Positions 10,690 to 22,392 of a stretch of DNA of 64,000 nt are shown piece after piece. Origin of the DNA: Cladobotryum mycophilum (Eukaryota; Ascomycota; Sordariomycetes; Hypocreales; Hypocreaceae); contig JAVFKD010000010.1 in the NCBI GenBank assembly GCA_036429605.1, forward strand, positions 1,116,001 through 1,180,000, given 5' to 3'. The notes below the pieces were generated by a model. It had not been told where the DNA came from. It did no database searches and saw only the letters and a list, made by a program, of their open reading frames with translations. A program made the position numbers and the translations under genes. How positions within the stretch are numbered: the first letter of the stretch is position 1; each line of letters opens with the position of its first letter.

Positions 10690-13333
10690 TCTACCCTTAA
10701 GACGTAGCTGAACAGAACCAGCTATCGAAGAGGCAGTGAGTATTTCTCAATTAACAGAGAAATTCCACCGCGGGTATGTAATGACGGGGATCGAAATCTT
10801 CACTCCAAACGAACGGGCTTTAGTGTCGCTAAAACACTCCGAACCTGATGGGGGATGGTGTCGAGTTACCTAGGCCTAATGAGGAATTGACCGAATGCGA
10901 TGCTATGCATTATGTGCTACCCTAGAGAGCTATGATGGAAGGCAGAAAATATGAAGGTAGCGAGAGTATTGAGGGTGTTAGGGTGATTTTACGAATAGTG
11001 TAGAGGATTAGGTAAATATAAATTTAGAAGAAAGAGGGCGTTCATACATCCGTATCATTCGTGCAGCGTTGCACAACAGAAAGACGTGGGCAGCAGACGT
11101 GGCAAATGAAAAAGCGAGACAGCACACCAGGCCCCAGCGGGGGGACAAATATACCTACACAAACACAAAAACTGAGTGTATTCTACAAACAGTACGAAGT
11201 ATTTTGCATGAAGAATATCGATCTCGAGGCCCTAATACCATTCAAATGCAATGCAGACCATCCAACTATCGCATGATCGATATCAATAACACCATAAACC
11301 TCCCACACTCTTTCGTCTTACTCTCCAATGAGTCGCATTGACAGATGGTCAAAAGGCATCCTGAGAATAATCGTCTAAGCCCTCATCCTTCGCGTCCTAG
11401 ATTCAGTTTGAGGCATCCTGTGGCTTGCTCAAGCCCACGGCCCGGCCCGCAATACATTGTGGCAATGCTGCCCTGTGATTACGATCTTGAGAAACGTTGT
11501 GGGTCTTGCTTTGAGATAGTCCAACGCCTCATCGCAGAGGCTTTGTTGTATCGCAACCTACCAACGACGACAAGAGTGTAAGAGTCATCACTTCAATTAC
11601 AGCCGGCTTTCTACAGTATTCTTGCTGTTTGTCGGGAGGCTTGATAAGAACTTTAAACCCTGTATCATTGAAGTGGGGGCAAGTCACTGCTGCCCATGAT
11701 TCAACGTTGCCGAGTGTCACGACTGTTGGTAAGCTCCGCCAAATGGCTGAAGGATCGTGACATACCACTAAATCTTATGGTTCGCTCACTGAGTTGCCAT
11801 AGCAGGATCAAGAAAGTAGAGAGTGATCGCTGCATTTGGTCCGTGTCCCATGGCCGAGTAAGCATCTGGGGTATCTGGGGTTCGGTCCGTCTGGAACAAG
11901 CTATGGGGTAAATAACTGCAAGGAAAGCCGAAATAAGCCTGAAGGCATGGGACAATGAAGGAAAACGACACCCTCAACTAGTCGAGATGAGCTGTTCATG
12001 AACCATCACATCACAGGCGAGCAGCAAACCGGCCCAGGGCGCAGCAAGATGTCACAATGAAGAACTTGGAATGGACCAACGAGGTTGCCTTGATGAAGAT
12101 GGCATCATCAAGATGTGTCACTCAGAGAGGTTATCGGACCATGCTCGAATGTGGACTAAAGCTACATGCGACCACGTCATACAGCACGCGATGAGAGTTC
12201 CAGCATGGCGTGCAACCCGATGACTGGCAGTGGAGCACTTACGAATGCGAGTCCCAGGAGGGATTGCGGTTACTGCGATATTGCCCCAGTGGTGACATAT
12301 TCGTCCCTTGTAGTGTTTCGCGGGCTGTGCCTCATCGACATCAAACTTGGCGCCTCGAATGACATTAAGTTCTTTGAGGTTTTCACTGGATAGGAGTGGT
12401 GTGTCTGTGCATCGTTCGAGTTGTCTTTTGAGATTGGTCAAGTGCTGGTTTAACGCGAGGTGCCATTCCAGCTATGAATCAGCATGTGGTCGAGGTAAGG
12501 AGTTGACGGCGCGCTAGAATTGCCTCTCCCCTGAGGCGATACTGCAAGATTTACGAGGCATCATGGTTGATGGATTGATGAATTGATGGGTGGTGAGTGA
12601 AGGGTAGATGATGTCAGTTGAACAAGATGAAACAATTTCTGTCCTGCCTACGGCTTTTGAGGGGGATTTGAGGGGGTGTCTTTTCTCCTAGAGACCTAAT
12701 CATCTGATCTGGTGAGTAATGTCTGCTGCGGCCCGACCCCATCCCGCCGCTTGCTATAGGCGGGAGCCAGCCAACGACCAATGTGCACTTGGCATCCATC
12801 TCTGGGTACCCTATACGTCCATGGAGTGGAAGCCTACCAAATACAAAATAAAGGAGTGGGCGACTTGGATGACCAAGGGTCGGGATCAAAATTGAAGCCC
12901 TTGGCTATTGATTCAATAGCTTTAGGAGGGCAATGTAAAGTACAAGTACTTGTAAGAGAACGTACTTGTAACTTTCTTAATCTGATATCCTTGTGTGTAC
13001 TGAGGATGTACCTAGTACCTGGTCATATTTTGCTCCAGAGCTCATGTTTAGTGTACTTGCTACATGGGGTTAAAAGCCTAGGGTAAAATGACTAGGTACC
13101 CTGTTTAATAGTACAATCAGTTTACCAAAGGCAATAGGGACTATAGACGATTTGAGTCAGGTATCTCAATCTTGTTAGAATTTTCTAGTGCTAGATGTCA
13201 TACTTACCCAGTAGATACCTAGCAGTAATAATGGCCTACCTGGTTCATACTTTGATGGGTTGTTGCGTGGCACCCATCGAACTATCAATTGTTTAACAAT
13301 AGCCGCTAAACACACATATTGGAAATTTCCAAT
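10690..13333. other. intergenic, no secure gene
   Basis: About 2.6 kb. Minus-strand 11529-11977 has two overlapping short frames with protein-like character (MRVSFSFIVPCLQAYFGFPC; then SLPTVVTLGNVESWAAVTCP), which might be exons of a small secreted protein. I could not join them convincingly. The rest, including many TAGGTACC-like stretches at 12.9-13.3 kb, shows nothing recognisable. Confidence 0.35.
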
Positions 13334-13406
13334 GCCCCTATAGCTCAGTGGTTAGAGCGTTGCACTTGTAATGCAAAGGTCCATAGTTCAACTCTGTGTG
13401 GGGGCA
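13334..13406 (+). tRNA. tRNA-Thr (anticodon TGT)
   Basis: 73-nt cloverleaf without intron. The acceptor GCCCCTA pairs with TGGGGGC. The D arm carries AGCTCAGTGGTTAGAGC, the anticodon stem is TTGCA/TGCAA with loop CTTGTAA (anticodon TGT), and the T loop is GTTCAAC. A T5 pol III terminator lies at 13411-13415. Confidence 0.95.
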
Positions 13407-13927
13407 CGTCTTTTTGTTTTGTGTTTCTATTCTCTTTTTTGCCTCCCGCGACGATTTGCCCCTTTCGAGCGCCGTGTAGTTACCAACGTGCTGTACAATT
13501 CACAAAATACTTATAAATTAAAAGTGACTGGTCGGCTCAATTCGTATTGACTCATATACCTACCTGATCTCTGCTTATCGAGATCCATCCAAGCACATGG
13601 TTATTCTCCAAGGCAGGCCTCAAGCTTCCCCAGCAACAGGCTTTCAGATAACAGCCGCGCTTCAGGGTCGTGGCTTAGCGCATCCATTGGCTCGGGGGGA
13701 CGGATTCCATCCGACTTTAGTCATGCACCAGCGCCCCAACCACCTGCCGGTCTGAGTAAGCTCCCTTGAGTTCTGATGGTACCGAGGCGGTGGCGTCATC
13801 TCTGGCAAGCTTGGAGAGCTCGTCTGTTCCTGATCCGAGCTCCTTTTTCTCCTCTTCATCCTCATTCCCCCTCCTCCCCCCTCCTCGTTTACGGCCAATT
13901 CGCTGTTGCGAGTGATATCATATCACC
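13407..13927. other. intergenic / promoter of the amidohydrolase gene
   Basis: About 520 bp between tRNA-Thr and the next start codon. It has pyrimidine-rich leader sequence just upstream of the ATG (13840-13890). No further gene seen. Confidence 0.4.
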
Positions 13928-16838
13928 ATGGATGAGAAAGCTGGGCTTCCGCCCTATAGTGCAGCGGAATTGCCGCTTCCCAATGCCCCAAGACAGCGAT
14001 GCTTGTTTCGAGGCAAGAAACTGAGTGCGCGTCGATCTCGCGTACTCAAGTTTGTTGCCGTTGCTTGTCTGGCCTTGATTGTGCTTGGTCAGTGGAGGCA
14101 AGTTTGGAGAGACGACTCAAGGGCCCCTAAGCTGTCGTTGGAGAAACTCAATGATGACCTAGCGACGTGTCGAAAATTCCGACACAAGCCTCAGGACCCA
14201 ATTGGTTTGGGTCGTGACAAGAGCGCTAGATACGTCGATGGTGGCAAGCCCACACTGATCAAGAATGCTACCATTTGGGTTGGCGAGCCTGCCAAGGGAA
14301 CCGGATACGCAGATGCCCGGGCCGGCAAGGGCTGGGAATGGATCAACGGCGATGTTTTCCTCGAGCATGGCCTCATCAAGCGAGTTGAAGCTGCCATCCC
14401 GCCGAGCTCCCTTCCGAAAGATACTGTCGTCTTTGATGCCGCGGGTCGCCAGCTGACCTCCGGTGTCATTGACATGCATAGCCATGCCGGAGTTGATTCT
14501 ATTCCCTCCCTCAACGGTTACGACGACACCAACGAAATTTCTGGCGACATCACTCCTTGGGCCCGGTCCATTGATGGCCTCAACCCATTGGACCATCAGA
14601 TTGAAGTCATCAAGTCTGGTGGTGTTACCACGTCTCTCATCCTGCCCGGCTCTGCCAACAACATGGGTGGCGAGGCATTTGTTGTGAAACTCGCCGTTGG
14701 CCCTCAGAGTGGTCGCAAGGAAATAAGCGCCCAAGACATGCTCGCTGATCCTGATCGCAATTGGCGATTCATGAAGATGGCTTGCGGAGAGAATCCCAAG
14801 AGGGTATACGGCGGTATCGGCAAGGGACCGGCCAGCCGAATGGGCGAGAGCTACGAGTTTAGACATGCGTTTGAGCAAGCTCGTGCCCTGATTCAGAAGC
14901 AGGACGACTGGTGCGATAAGGCGGAAGCCGCTGGCGTGGACAAGGTGGACGGCTATCTTCCACAAGAGCTACAGTGGGAATCTCTCAGTGCTGCACTGCG
15001 TGGTCAAGTTCATATCAACATTCACTGCTACACCATTGCCGATCTTGAAGCTATGGTAGACCATACCAACGAGTTCAAGTTTGCCGTTCGAGCTTTCCAT
15101 CACGCCCACCAAACGTTCCTCGTGCCCGAGGTGAGTTCCCCAGTTGTAGATACAACATGGTGCTTACGTTACTGACTCAAGAGTGAAGATCCTCAAGCGA
15201 ACCTGGGGTGGCCGGCCACCTGCTTCCGCGTTATTCGCTGATAACATGTTCTACAAGCAGGAGGCATTTGTTGCTTCCGAATATGCAGGCAAATATCTAT
15301 GGGACGCCAATCTCACCACTGTTTATGTGAGCGATAACCCGGTCATCAACGCCCAGCATGTCCTATTCGAGGCTGCCAAGGGATATCACTACGGCCTACC
15401 CTACCATGCGGCCCTTGCTGCTGTAACTACCGCCCCGGCGGAATTGCTTGGCTTTGGTGAGCGTCTCGGAAAGATCAAGCCAGGTTTTGATGCCGACGTT
15501 GTGGTTTGGGATAGTGATCCGTTGAGCGTCGGTGCAGCTCCGGTTCAAGTGTGGATTGATGGAAGCGCCCAGTTTGAGCACCCTGTCGAATTGTCCAAGC
15601 CTCACACGGGACCTATTGTCCCTGACGAGTCATTGGCCAAGATTATTGAAGAACCAACCGAGGTGGAAGACGTGATTTTCCACGGCATCACCAAGGTTCT
15701 TTTGGATGATGAAACTCACGAGGCAAGCGATAAGCCCTTTGACGTCTTCGTCTCCAAGGGTAAGATTGCCTGCATCGGCCTTTGCGCGCCTGAGTTTGCG
15801 GCTGCTGCTCGTGCTGCTGAGCACCGTGTTGAGCTCAAGAATGGGTATCTTGTCAACTCCTTTACTGGCGTGGCCGGGCTGATTGGCCTGAATGAGATTG
15901 ACGCGGAAGATTCGACAGACAATGGTAACAATAAAGATGCCTTTACCCGTGCTGTTGATGGCCTTCAGTTAGACGGCCAGAAGCTTCAAGTGGCGGCAAA
16001 GTATGGTGTCACCAAGGGCATCACTGCACCAAAGTACACGGATCTCAAGACTCATCACGGTACTAGTGTCGGATTCGTCACGGCAGCCAAGACCATTGCG
16101 GAGGAGGGCGCCATCTTTGCCCCTGATGTTGCTGTGCATTACACTCTGGATGTCAACGTTCATGCCTCGGGTAGTTACACGGAAATGTTTGGTAAGCTCC
16201 GAAAGAAGTTGATTCAGGCTGTCAAGGCAGACAAGCCCGCAGAGGATCCCTTCTCGGAGGAGGCATACTTGAAGAAGGTTGTTGAGGGCAAGCAAGTTCT
16301 GGCTCTGACCATTAACAGTGCTGATAGTATTGCTACGGCGCTGAAGATTAAGTCTGAGGTTGAAGAGTTTACCAAGTCATCCAAGATTAAGTTGGCCATC
16401 ATTGGCGGTGCCGAGGCACATCTTGTCGCCAAGGAGCTTGGGGCTGCCGATGCTGGAGTCATTTTGCTGCCGTTGCAAGCTCACCCTAATACCTGGGATC
16501 AACGACGCACATTGCCCGGTGCGCCATTGACAAACGGCACTACCATTGACTTTTTGTTGGATGCTGGTGTGACTGTGGCAATTGGTCTGGCCGAGGACTG
16601 GTATGTTCGCGACCTGGGCTTTGAAGCCGGAGCTGCGTACCACAATGGCAACGGCCGATTGACTGAGAAGGAGGCCTTGGATCTCGTGAGTGTGAACCCT
16701 CATAAGATCCTCGGCGGAGAGGTGCCGAAAGACCAGGCCAAGGAACACTTTATCGTGAGTGAGGGAAGTCCTCTGAACATTGGATCCAAGGTGAAGGCGG
16801 TTGGAGCGGGCAGAGGCACAGTGGCAGTGTATATGTAG
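13928..16838 (+). CDS. membrane-anchored two-domain amidohydrolase (fungal CE9-like family)
   Basis: Exons 13928..15130 and 15189..16838 with a 58-bp intron (GTGAGT..AAG), 950 aa. A cytosolic N-terminus is followed by one hydrophobic helix at about residues 39-55 (VLKFVAVACLALIVLGQW), so it is likely a type II membrane protein. The first amidohydrolase region has the metal-binding HxH (MHSHAG, His184 and His186) and ends with GKIKPGFDADVVVWDSDP, the C-terminal beta-sandwich signature of imidazolonepropionase/dihydroorotase-type enzymes. A second, diverged amidohydrolase-like region begins near residue 560 (ITKVLLDDE) and ends with a similar VNPHKILGG block. Fungal homologues are often labelled carbohydrate esterase family 9, but the true substrate is not known and the GlcNAc link is weak. 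No frame defects. Confidence 0.85.
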
Positions 16839-17491
16839 ACATGAACTAGATGTGGAATGGTAATGACGACTAGCTGGATAGTGATGAGATAGTAATGTAA
16901 TGATGAAGATGTTTTATTACTTATAAATGATGAGCCAACGCATAGTTCCAGCCTTGATCCGAGATGATTTCGTGTCCTCACTGATACCAACGTCCATATA
17001 CGGACTTTGCTGTATTGATTGAAGGAGTGGGTGGAAGCTCCGAAACCCGAATCTATCGATGACAAATGCGGCCAATGGGTGGGTTGCCCCGCGCGGTAAT
17101 GACAAAGGTTCCAAGGTTCATAGAGAGGCTGGCGTCTGAACCGTCTCACAGGATCTTTTGTTTGGAAACGTGTACGGATACCGTATCATCAGATCACTGG
17201 CGATACGCCCATTGGCTTGCCCAAAGTTTGCCATTGACCGCGTGTAAGCGATCCATCAGTATCACTATCTATAGAAGAAGCTAAAGGTGGTGGCCGGGGG
17301 GAAGCATGCCGGTTTGTTAGCTGACTGTGGGAAATGACGTGCGTTGTAATGGTTTTACCGTGAGCCCATTGTAACTGATCTAATTGGAGTATCGCTATTT
17401 TTTTTACTGCCCCCAGGCTTGGAGCATCCGTTATATAAAGAGGGGAGAAGCCTCACATCATCACACTGCAATCATTTGGAAGTCGCTCTTC
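16839..17491. other. intergenic; TATA box of the next gene
   Basis: About 650 bp. TTATATAAAG at 17431-17440 lies about 55 bp upstream of the first ATG (17492) of the dioxygenase gene and is a good TATA box. Otherwise nothing recognised. Confidence 0.5.
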
Positions 17492-18551
17492 ATGAGAATC
17501 ACCCCGAGACGCATTGTTTCACTAGTCATTCGACTCTCCTTCGCCTTCATCCTGTTTCGCCTCGCTAGAACCTACCTTTCTCGTCGCAAGATGCCTGTTG
17601 CACCGGTCATTGCGCTCTCCCACGGCGGAGGTGAGTGAAACTTGCATCTTTTCTTTTACTCAATTTGACTGCACAAGCACCAGCATGCGAGTATAAAGAT
17701 ATTAAATCATTCACTCTAACTAACATGAATTGAAAGGTCCCATGCCCATTTTGGGAGATCCTGGCCACAAGGACATTGTTTATTCCCTCAAGAACCGCGT
17801 GCCCAAGATTCTGAAGCTGGGCACGCCAGAGCAGCCCCGCGCGATTGTTCTGGTGACGGCGCATTGGACGACGGGCGAGCCGACCATCTCGTCCGAGGCG
17901 TCGCACGAGCTGCTGTACGATTATTACAACTTCCCGCCGGAGGCTTACAAGCTCAAGTACCCCGCGCCGGGCGAGCCTGAGCTCGCGCAGACCGTCTCCG
18001 CTGCGTTCGAGGAACAGGGCCTGAAACCCGTGTTAGATGGTAAGCGCGGATGGGATCACGGCGTTTTCATCCCCATGTTGCTGGTGAACCCGGCCGCCGA
18101 TGTGCCCATCGTGCAGGTCTCCGTCCTAGAGTCTGAGGACCCGGAGAAGCACCTCCGCATGGGCGCCGCGCTGTCCAAGCTGCGCGGGCAAAACATCGCC
18201 ATCATCGGCTCCGGCTTCGCTTCGCTGCACAACTTTAGGGCTTTTCGGGAGGTCAGGGCCGGCGGGCCCGACCAGATCCAGTTGTGGAGGGACAAAGTCG
18301 ACGAGTGGAACGCCGCCCTGACGGGGGCGGTGGGCGCGGAGGTGAAGGAAGAACGGTGGAGCAAAGTCAGGGCCTGGAGGGAGCTGCCGCACGCGTATGA
18401 TATGCACCCGCGCGGTGGTGGGGAGCACTTCATGCCGCTGGTGGTGTGCGCGGGGGCCGCACTGGATGGGGAGAAGGTGGAGAAGTATAGGGATGAGTAT
18501 GCTGGGACGAACATTTTGACGTATTATTGGGGTGCTGAGACGGTGGCTTGA
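17492..18551 (+). CDS. LigB-type extradiol ring-cleavage dioxygenase (DODA-like)
   Basis: Exons 17492..17630 and 17737..18551, intron 106 bp (GTGAGT..AAG). The family core begins APVIALSHGGG (metal-binding His) and continues GPMPILGD. Later blocks are GWDHGVFIPMLLV (second metal His) and AIIGSGFASLHNFRAF, and it ends with HPRGGGEHFMPLVVCAGAA. This is the class III extradiol dioxygenase fold, Fe(II)/Zn-dependent, related to 4,5-DOPA dioxygenases; the aromatic substrate is unknown. Two starts are possible in the same frame. ATG 17492 adds a basic and hydrophobic leader (SLVIRLSFAFILFRLARTYL), a possible signal anchor or mitochondrial leader, giving 317 aa. ATG 17591 gives the usual soluble length, 284 aa. 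The TATA position favours 17492. Confidence 0.88.
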
Positions 18552-18696
18552 GGGGAGTGCACGCTGTAGAACTTGGAATGAAATGGAATATGAATTTTTT
18601 ATGTTTCGTCTCTTGTGGCAATAACCATGAGTATCATAATTCTTCTACATGCTAACACATTTCTCCTATATCATCTAGGACTGTCTACATTTTGAC

Positions 18697-20450
18697 TCAA
18701 TGACCCCCATTCACCCCATTCACCCCATTCACGGCCTTTGCTAATCCATACTCCTCAGCTAGCTTCTCCGCTGCAATCAACCCAAGCTGGTACGCATGAG
18801 CCTGCACATGCGCGGCCGGCAGGAAAGGCCAGATGCTGTTATCTACCACCCTCAGGCCCTTGACGCCGTGAACCCTAAAGTCTGGGTCCACGACGGCCTT
18901 GTCCTTGACCTCGTCCTTGCCCAACTTGCAGGTAGCGCTCATGTGCCAGCTCGTACTCGCGCTCTTGCGCCACCAGGCGAGAATGTCCTCCTCGCTGTCG
19001 CTCGCGGGAGCATCGATGGCAGCGATGGTGTCCTTGGAGATGTCCTTGCTGCTCAGGAGCTTGAGTATGTACCGTGTGGACTCAATGGCCTGGCGTCGGT
19101 CATAGGGATGACTTAGGTAGTTGGTCTCAAAGGATAGAGGCACGCTTGGATCAGAGGACTTCAAGGTAAACGACCCGCGGCTCTGCAAGTACTGCAGGTC
19201 GAGGAAGACGCAAAACGTGGCGGGCGTGTTATCTGGGTCCATGAAGAAGCCAAAGTCGGGAAGACCAAAGCCGATCTCGTAGGATGCCACGTCGGGCTGA
19301 CTGAGGAACGCCTTCTCTTCCTCTGGGAGGGAAGCAAACTCGGGACTGTTGAGCAAATCATCGCTCCTTACGAAGCCGAGGGGAAGGGTGCAGCCAATGG
19401 TGGCAAGGGGTCCGGTGCGGTGCATCTCCCACTGCCGCAGGGCTGCCTTCTGGGCGGCCTTGCTCTTGAAGAACGCGGGCATGACGGTGGTGTGCTCCTC
19501 GCGCTGGTAGCGCATGATGGCGGCGACGTGGTCCTGGAAGTTTTGCCCGACATTGGGGTTCGCGTGCGCGACGGGGATGCTGAACCTGGAGAGCTGGTCC
19601 TCGGGGCCGATGCCGGAGTGCATGAGGATCTTGGGGGAGTCCATGGCGCCGGCGGAGAGGATGAATTCCTTGGAGGCCTTGAAGATGCGACCGTCGAGGG
19701 ATTCGATGCCCACGGCTTGACCGTTCTCCAGAATGACACGGCGGATGGGTGTGTCTGTGATGATGTCTAGGTTGTCGGGGGCATCGTACAAGAGGTCGGC
19801 GGATGTAGTTCGCACACCTCGCCAGGCCGTCGCTGGATAGACACTAAATCCTAGCAGGTTTCCGTCGTTGGGATCGGGTCGGACTGGAACGCCGTTCTGC
19901 TCCCAGATATCGAGCATGCTCAAGACTTCCTCTTCCGGTTCTTGAGAGTAGCCAATATGGATCGGCCCAGAAGTGCCGTAGTTTCCTTCCTTTTGGTGTA
20001 TATACCTCTGTCGTTCCTTTTCAACATCTGGGTAGGTGCAGTGATGTGTGGTGAGCTTGTTGTATCGCTGCTTGACCTTGTCCCACGCCCAGGAGCCGTC
20101 ACCGGTGAGTGTGACCATGCGGTCCCAATCTGCCTTGGCACCCTCACTCCAGACTGTGAAGTTGACGGCACTGCTGCCACCAAGGCCCTTGCCGCGGGCG
20201 AGGGGGAGCACGCGGTTGTCCATGTGAGCATCTGGATTGCTCTCGTAGCCCCAAGCCTGAGGGGGTTCATGTGGGTGATCCATTTCTGACTTTCGATGCG
20301 AAGGGTAACATTGCTGTTGTCTGATCCGGCTTCGATGAGCAGAACACTGGGGGCTTGAGTGGTTTTGGCAAGTTGGGTAGCGAGAGCTGAGCCAGCGGGA
20401 CCAGCGCCAACGACGATGAAGTCGTACACTTGAGAAGTCTCCGAGGCCAT
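18697..20450 (-). CDS. GMC family FAD-dependent oxidoreductase (one-base frameshift in a G5 run)
   Basis: Start ATG at 20450, no intron needed. The N-terminus has the FAD-binding Rossmann motif DFIVVGAGPAGSALATQLAK. GMC signature 1 follows (GKGLGGSSAVNFTVWSEGA), then signature 2 (SAGAMDSPKILMHSGIGP). The C-terminal catalytic region has SWHMSATCKLG and PAAHVQAHAYQLG. The frame breaks at the run 20261-20265: upstream reads WITHMNP and downstream PQAWGYESNP, which join smoothly only if one base is added. The span of 1754 nt is one short of a multiple of three, and the corrected length is about 584 aa, normal for choline-dehydrogenase / aryl-alcohol-oxidase relatives. The protein ends in VNGVNGVNGGH, encoded by a 9-bp tandem repeat near 18706. 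There is no signal peptide, so probably intracellular. Substrate unknown. Confidence 0.87.
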
Positions 20451-22311
20451 GATGGTTGTGTGTTTTTATAGGAGTTTAGTGGGTAGAGATGGATAGATGT
20501 AATGCTTGATGATTTGAAAACTCCTGGGTTGGGAGAGGGAAACGCAGGTTTATAAAGTAAAAGGAGCCACATATACCCCCCAATACCAGTCATCAACCAT
20601 CAACTAGTTGATCGTCGAGCACGGCTTCCAAAAGAAGGATTATGCGCCGCTGTAATTGAATCCAAGCTCACCGGATTCCCAATTCCGAGTCCCGACAAAT
20701 CAACTACCGTCGGGACCCCAAGTTCAAAACCTACCAACCACTCGATCTCATCCAAGATCTCTTCCCAAGGGGATCACATGGCCCAAGCCCCCCCTCCCAA
20801 AGCCCATCAGCGATTTTGACTCAAGCCTGATTCGCAGGACGAAATAGATGCCACTTACGGACTATCTGGCGGGAATACAACCCCCCTGGCCTGCAAGTAC
20901 TTGCTGAGTTGGGATGACCTACTTTTCTCGGCCCTTCTTGTCATGCCTCACCCGCGCACGCACAACCTTCGCAACGTGTCGCAAGCAAGCAGAATGCCGA
21001 AGCTGTCTGAGACATGGATGGGTGGCGCTTGGCGCGGCCGCTCCGCCTAGCCCAGGATGAGGGCACGCACATCAGCAGCCAGCTCGACGGCCGAGAGATC
21101 AGCATCCGCGATCAGCCCTATCCTCAGCCAAAAGCTAAACATTAACTTCTTTATTCATCATCCTTCGTTTTTTTTTATCCATTCCAAATATTTCTGCAGT
21201 GTCCTCCTCGGATTGCCGAGTAGCCTATTGGTTGAACAAGTCTCCCCTCCTAAAATGAGCTACGCCTCTCCGCATCCGCACCCACAATCCCAAGGGCTTC
21301 TAGACTATCCGAACCTAGCCCATCGCTAAGGTTGGTTGTAGGTAGAAAATACATGGAATGCCCTTAAATAGCATTGCTTGTGCTATTCCCATTTTGCTAC
21401 TGGGGCTGCGGCAGCCGGCAGCGCCCATCCCCCATGGCTTGCTTATTGAACAATCGGTATCTGAACCGGGGGGTAGCTTCATAGTAGAGTATGATTCATG
21501 CTCATTGTTTTCAACAACCTTGTTTATGATGCTGACGCAATGAATCGGGGGCAGGGATGCCGTTGCGAACCTCCCCCCTTTTTTATCTGCCTTGTTTTCT
21601 CAAAAAGAGAGAGAGAAAAGGCGGTCTTACTGTCTTGCTGCCTTGTATCAATCAGAACGAGGCAAACAGATGAGCAAAGTCCATGGACTTCGAAAAAAGG
21701 CCGTCTTGAATAGTCATCATCGTTCTCGTTTTCGCTCGCATTGCTGTGCGGACAATAAGACGCAATCCGGCAGTCCACAGCGGGAGTCCAAAAAGGGCAA
21801 TGATTATAAATGAAAAAATAGTAATACTTGTAATAAAAGAGCCAAGATCTAGGCACGGAGTTTTGAGGGGAATCTAGATCATGTTCACATGTATATGACT
21901 TCACTTATCATGTCTCATTTGATCCCCCCCCATGTCGATATCTGCACTCAAAGTGGGTTGGGTGGATTGCGGGTATCGCAGGTCAAGGGCATTTGTGTAG
22001 GGTAACTTTGGTTTCATGTTGAGTCAATTAATAGTTTGACGCTATTCTTTCGCATCACTGATCAACATCTGATGCGACCTTGATTGGAGTTGAGAAGAAC
22101 ATCTAGGAAATAAGATGATTGTAGTGGTGAACATTCATTTTGGCGATGAGCATCCATCATGCATCCCTCTCTAGATAATGAGTACTTCTTAACTAACGCA
22201 GCGCGTGCTTACTACGACGGCGAGCCATTGTTGATGACAACCAATATTCCTAGCCATTCAGCGTACTGCATATATATCAAATTACTTTGATTCGTCTTCA
22301 ACAAAGCACTT
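20451..22311. other. intergenic, no gene recognised
   Basis: About 1.9 kb. The proximal part is the promoter of the GMC gene, with TTTATAAA on the minus strand near 20548-20555. Open frames up to 126 codons (such as 21524-21904 minus) have low-complexity, unconvincing translations. Pyrimidine-rich DNA lies around 21120-21190. Confidence 0.4.
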
Positions 22312-22392
22312 GGCGCAGTGGCAGAGTGGTTAATGCGCAAGACTTGAAATCTTGTTCCTTCGGGAGCGTCCGTTCGAACCGGGCCTGCGTCG
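22312..22392 (+). tRNA. tRNA-Ser (anticodon TGA)
   Basis: 81-nt class II tRNA. The acceptor GGCGCAG pairs with CTGCGTC. The anticodon stem is CAAGA/TCTTG with loop CTTGAAA (anticodon TGA). It has a long variable arm (TTCCTTCGGGAGC) and T loop GTTCGAAC. Discriminator G, and a T7 pol III terminator at 22397-22403. Confidence 0.95.

Noticed and set aside
14159..14965. 268-codon minus-strand frame within the amidohydrolase gene
   Set aside because: Antisense shadow of a well-supported coding exon.
13928..20450. A catabolic or biosynthetic gene cluster formed by amidohydrolase, dioxygenase and GMC oxidoreductase
   Set aside because: No shared pathway logic, regulator or backbone enzyme; orientations are mixed.
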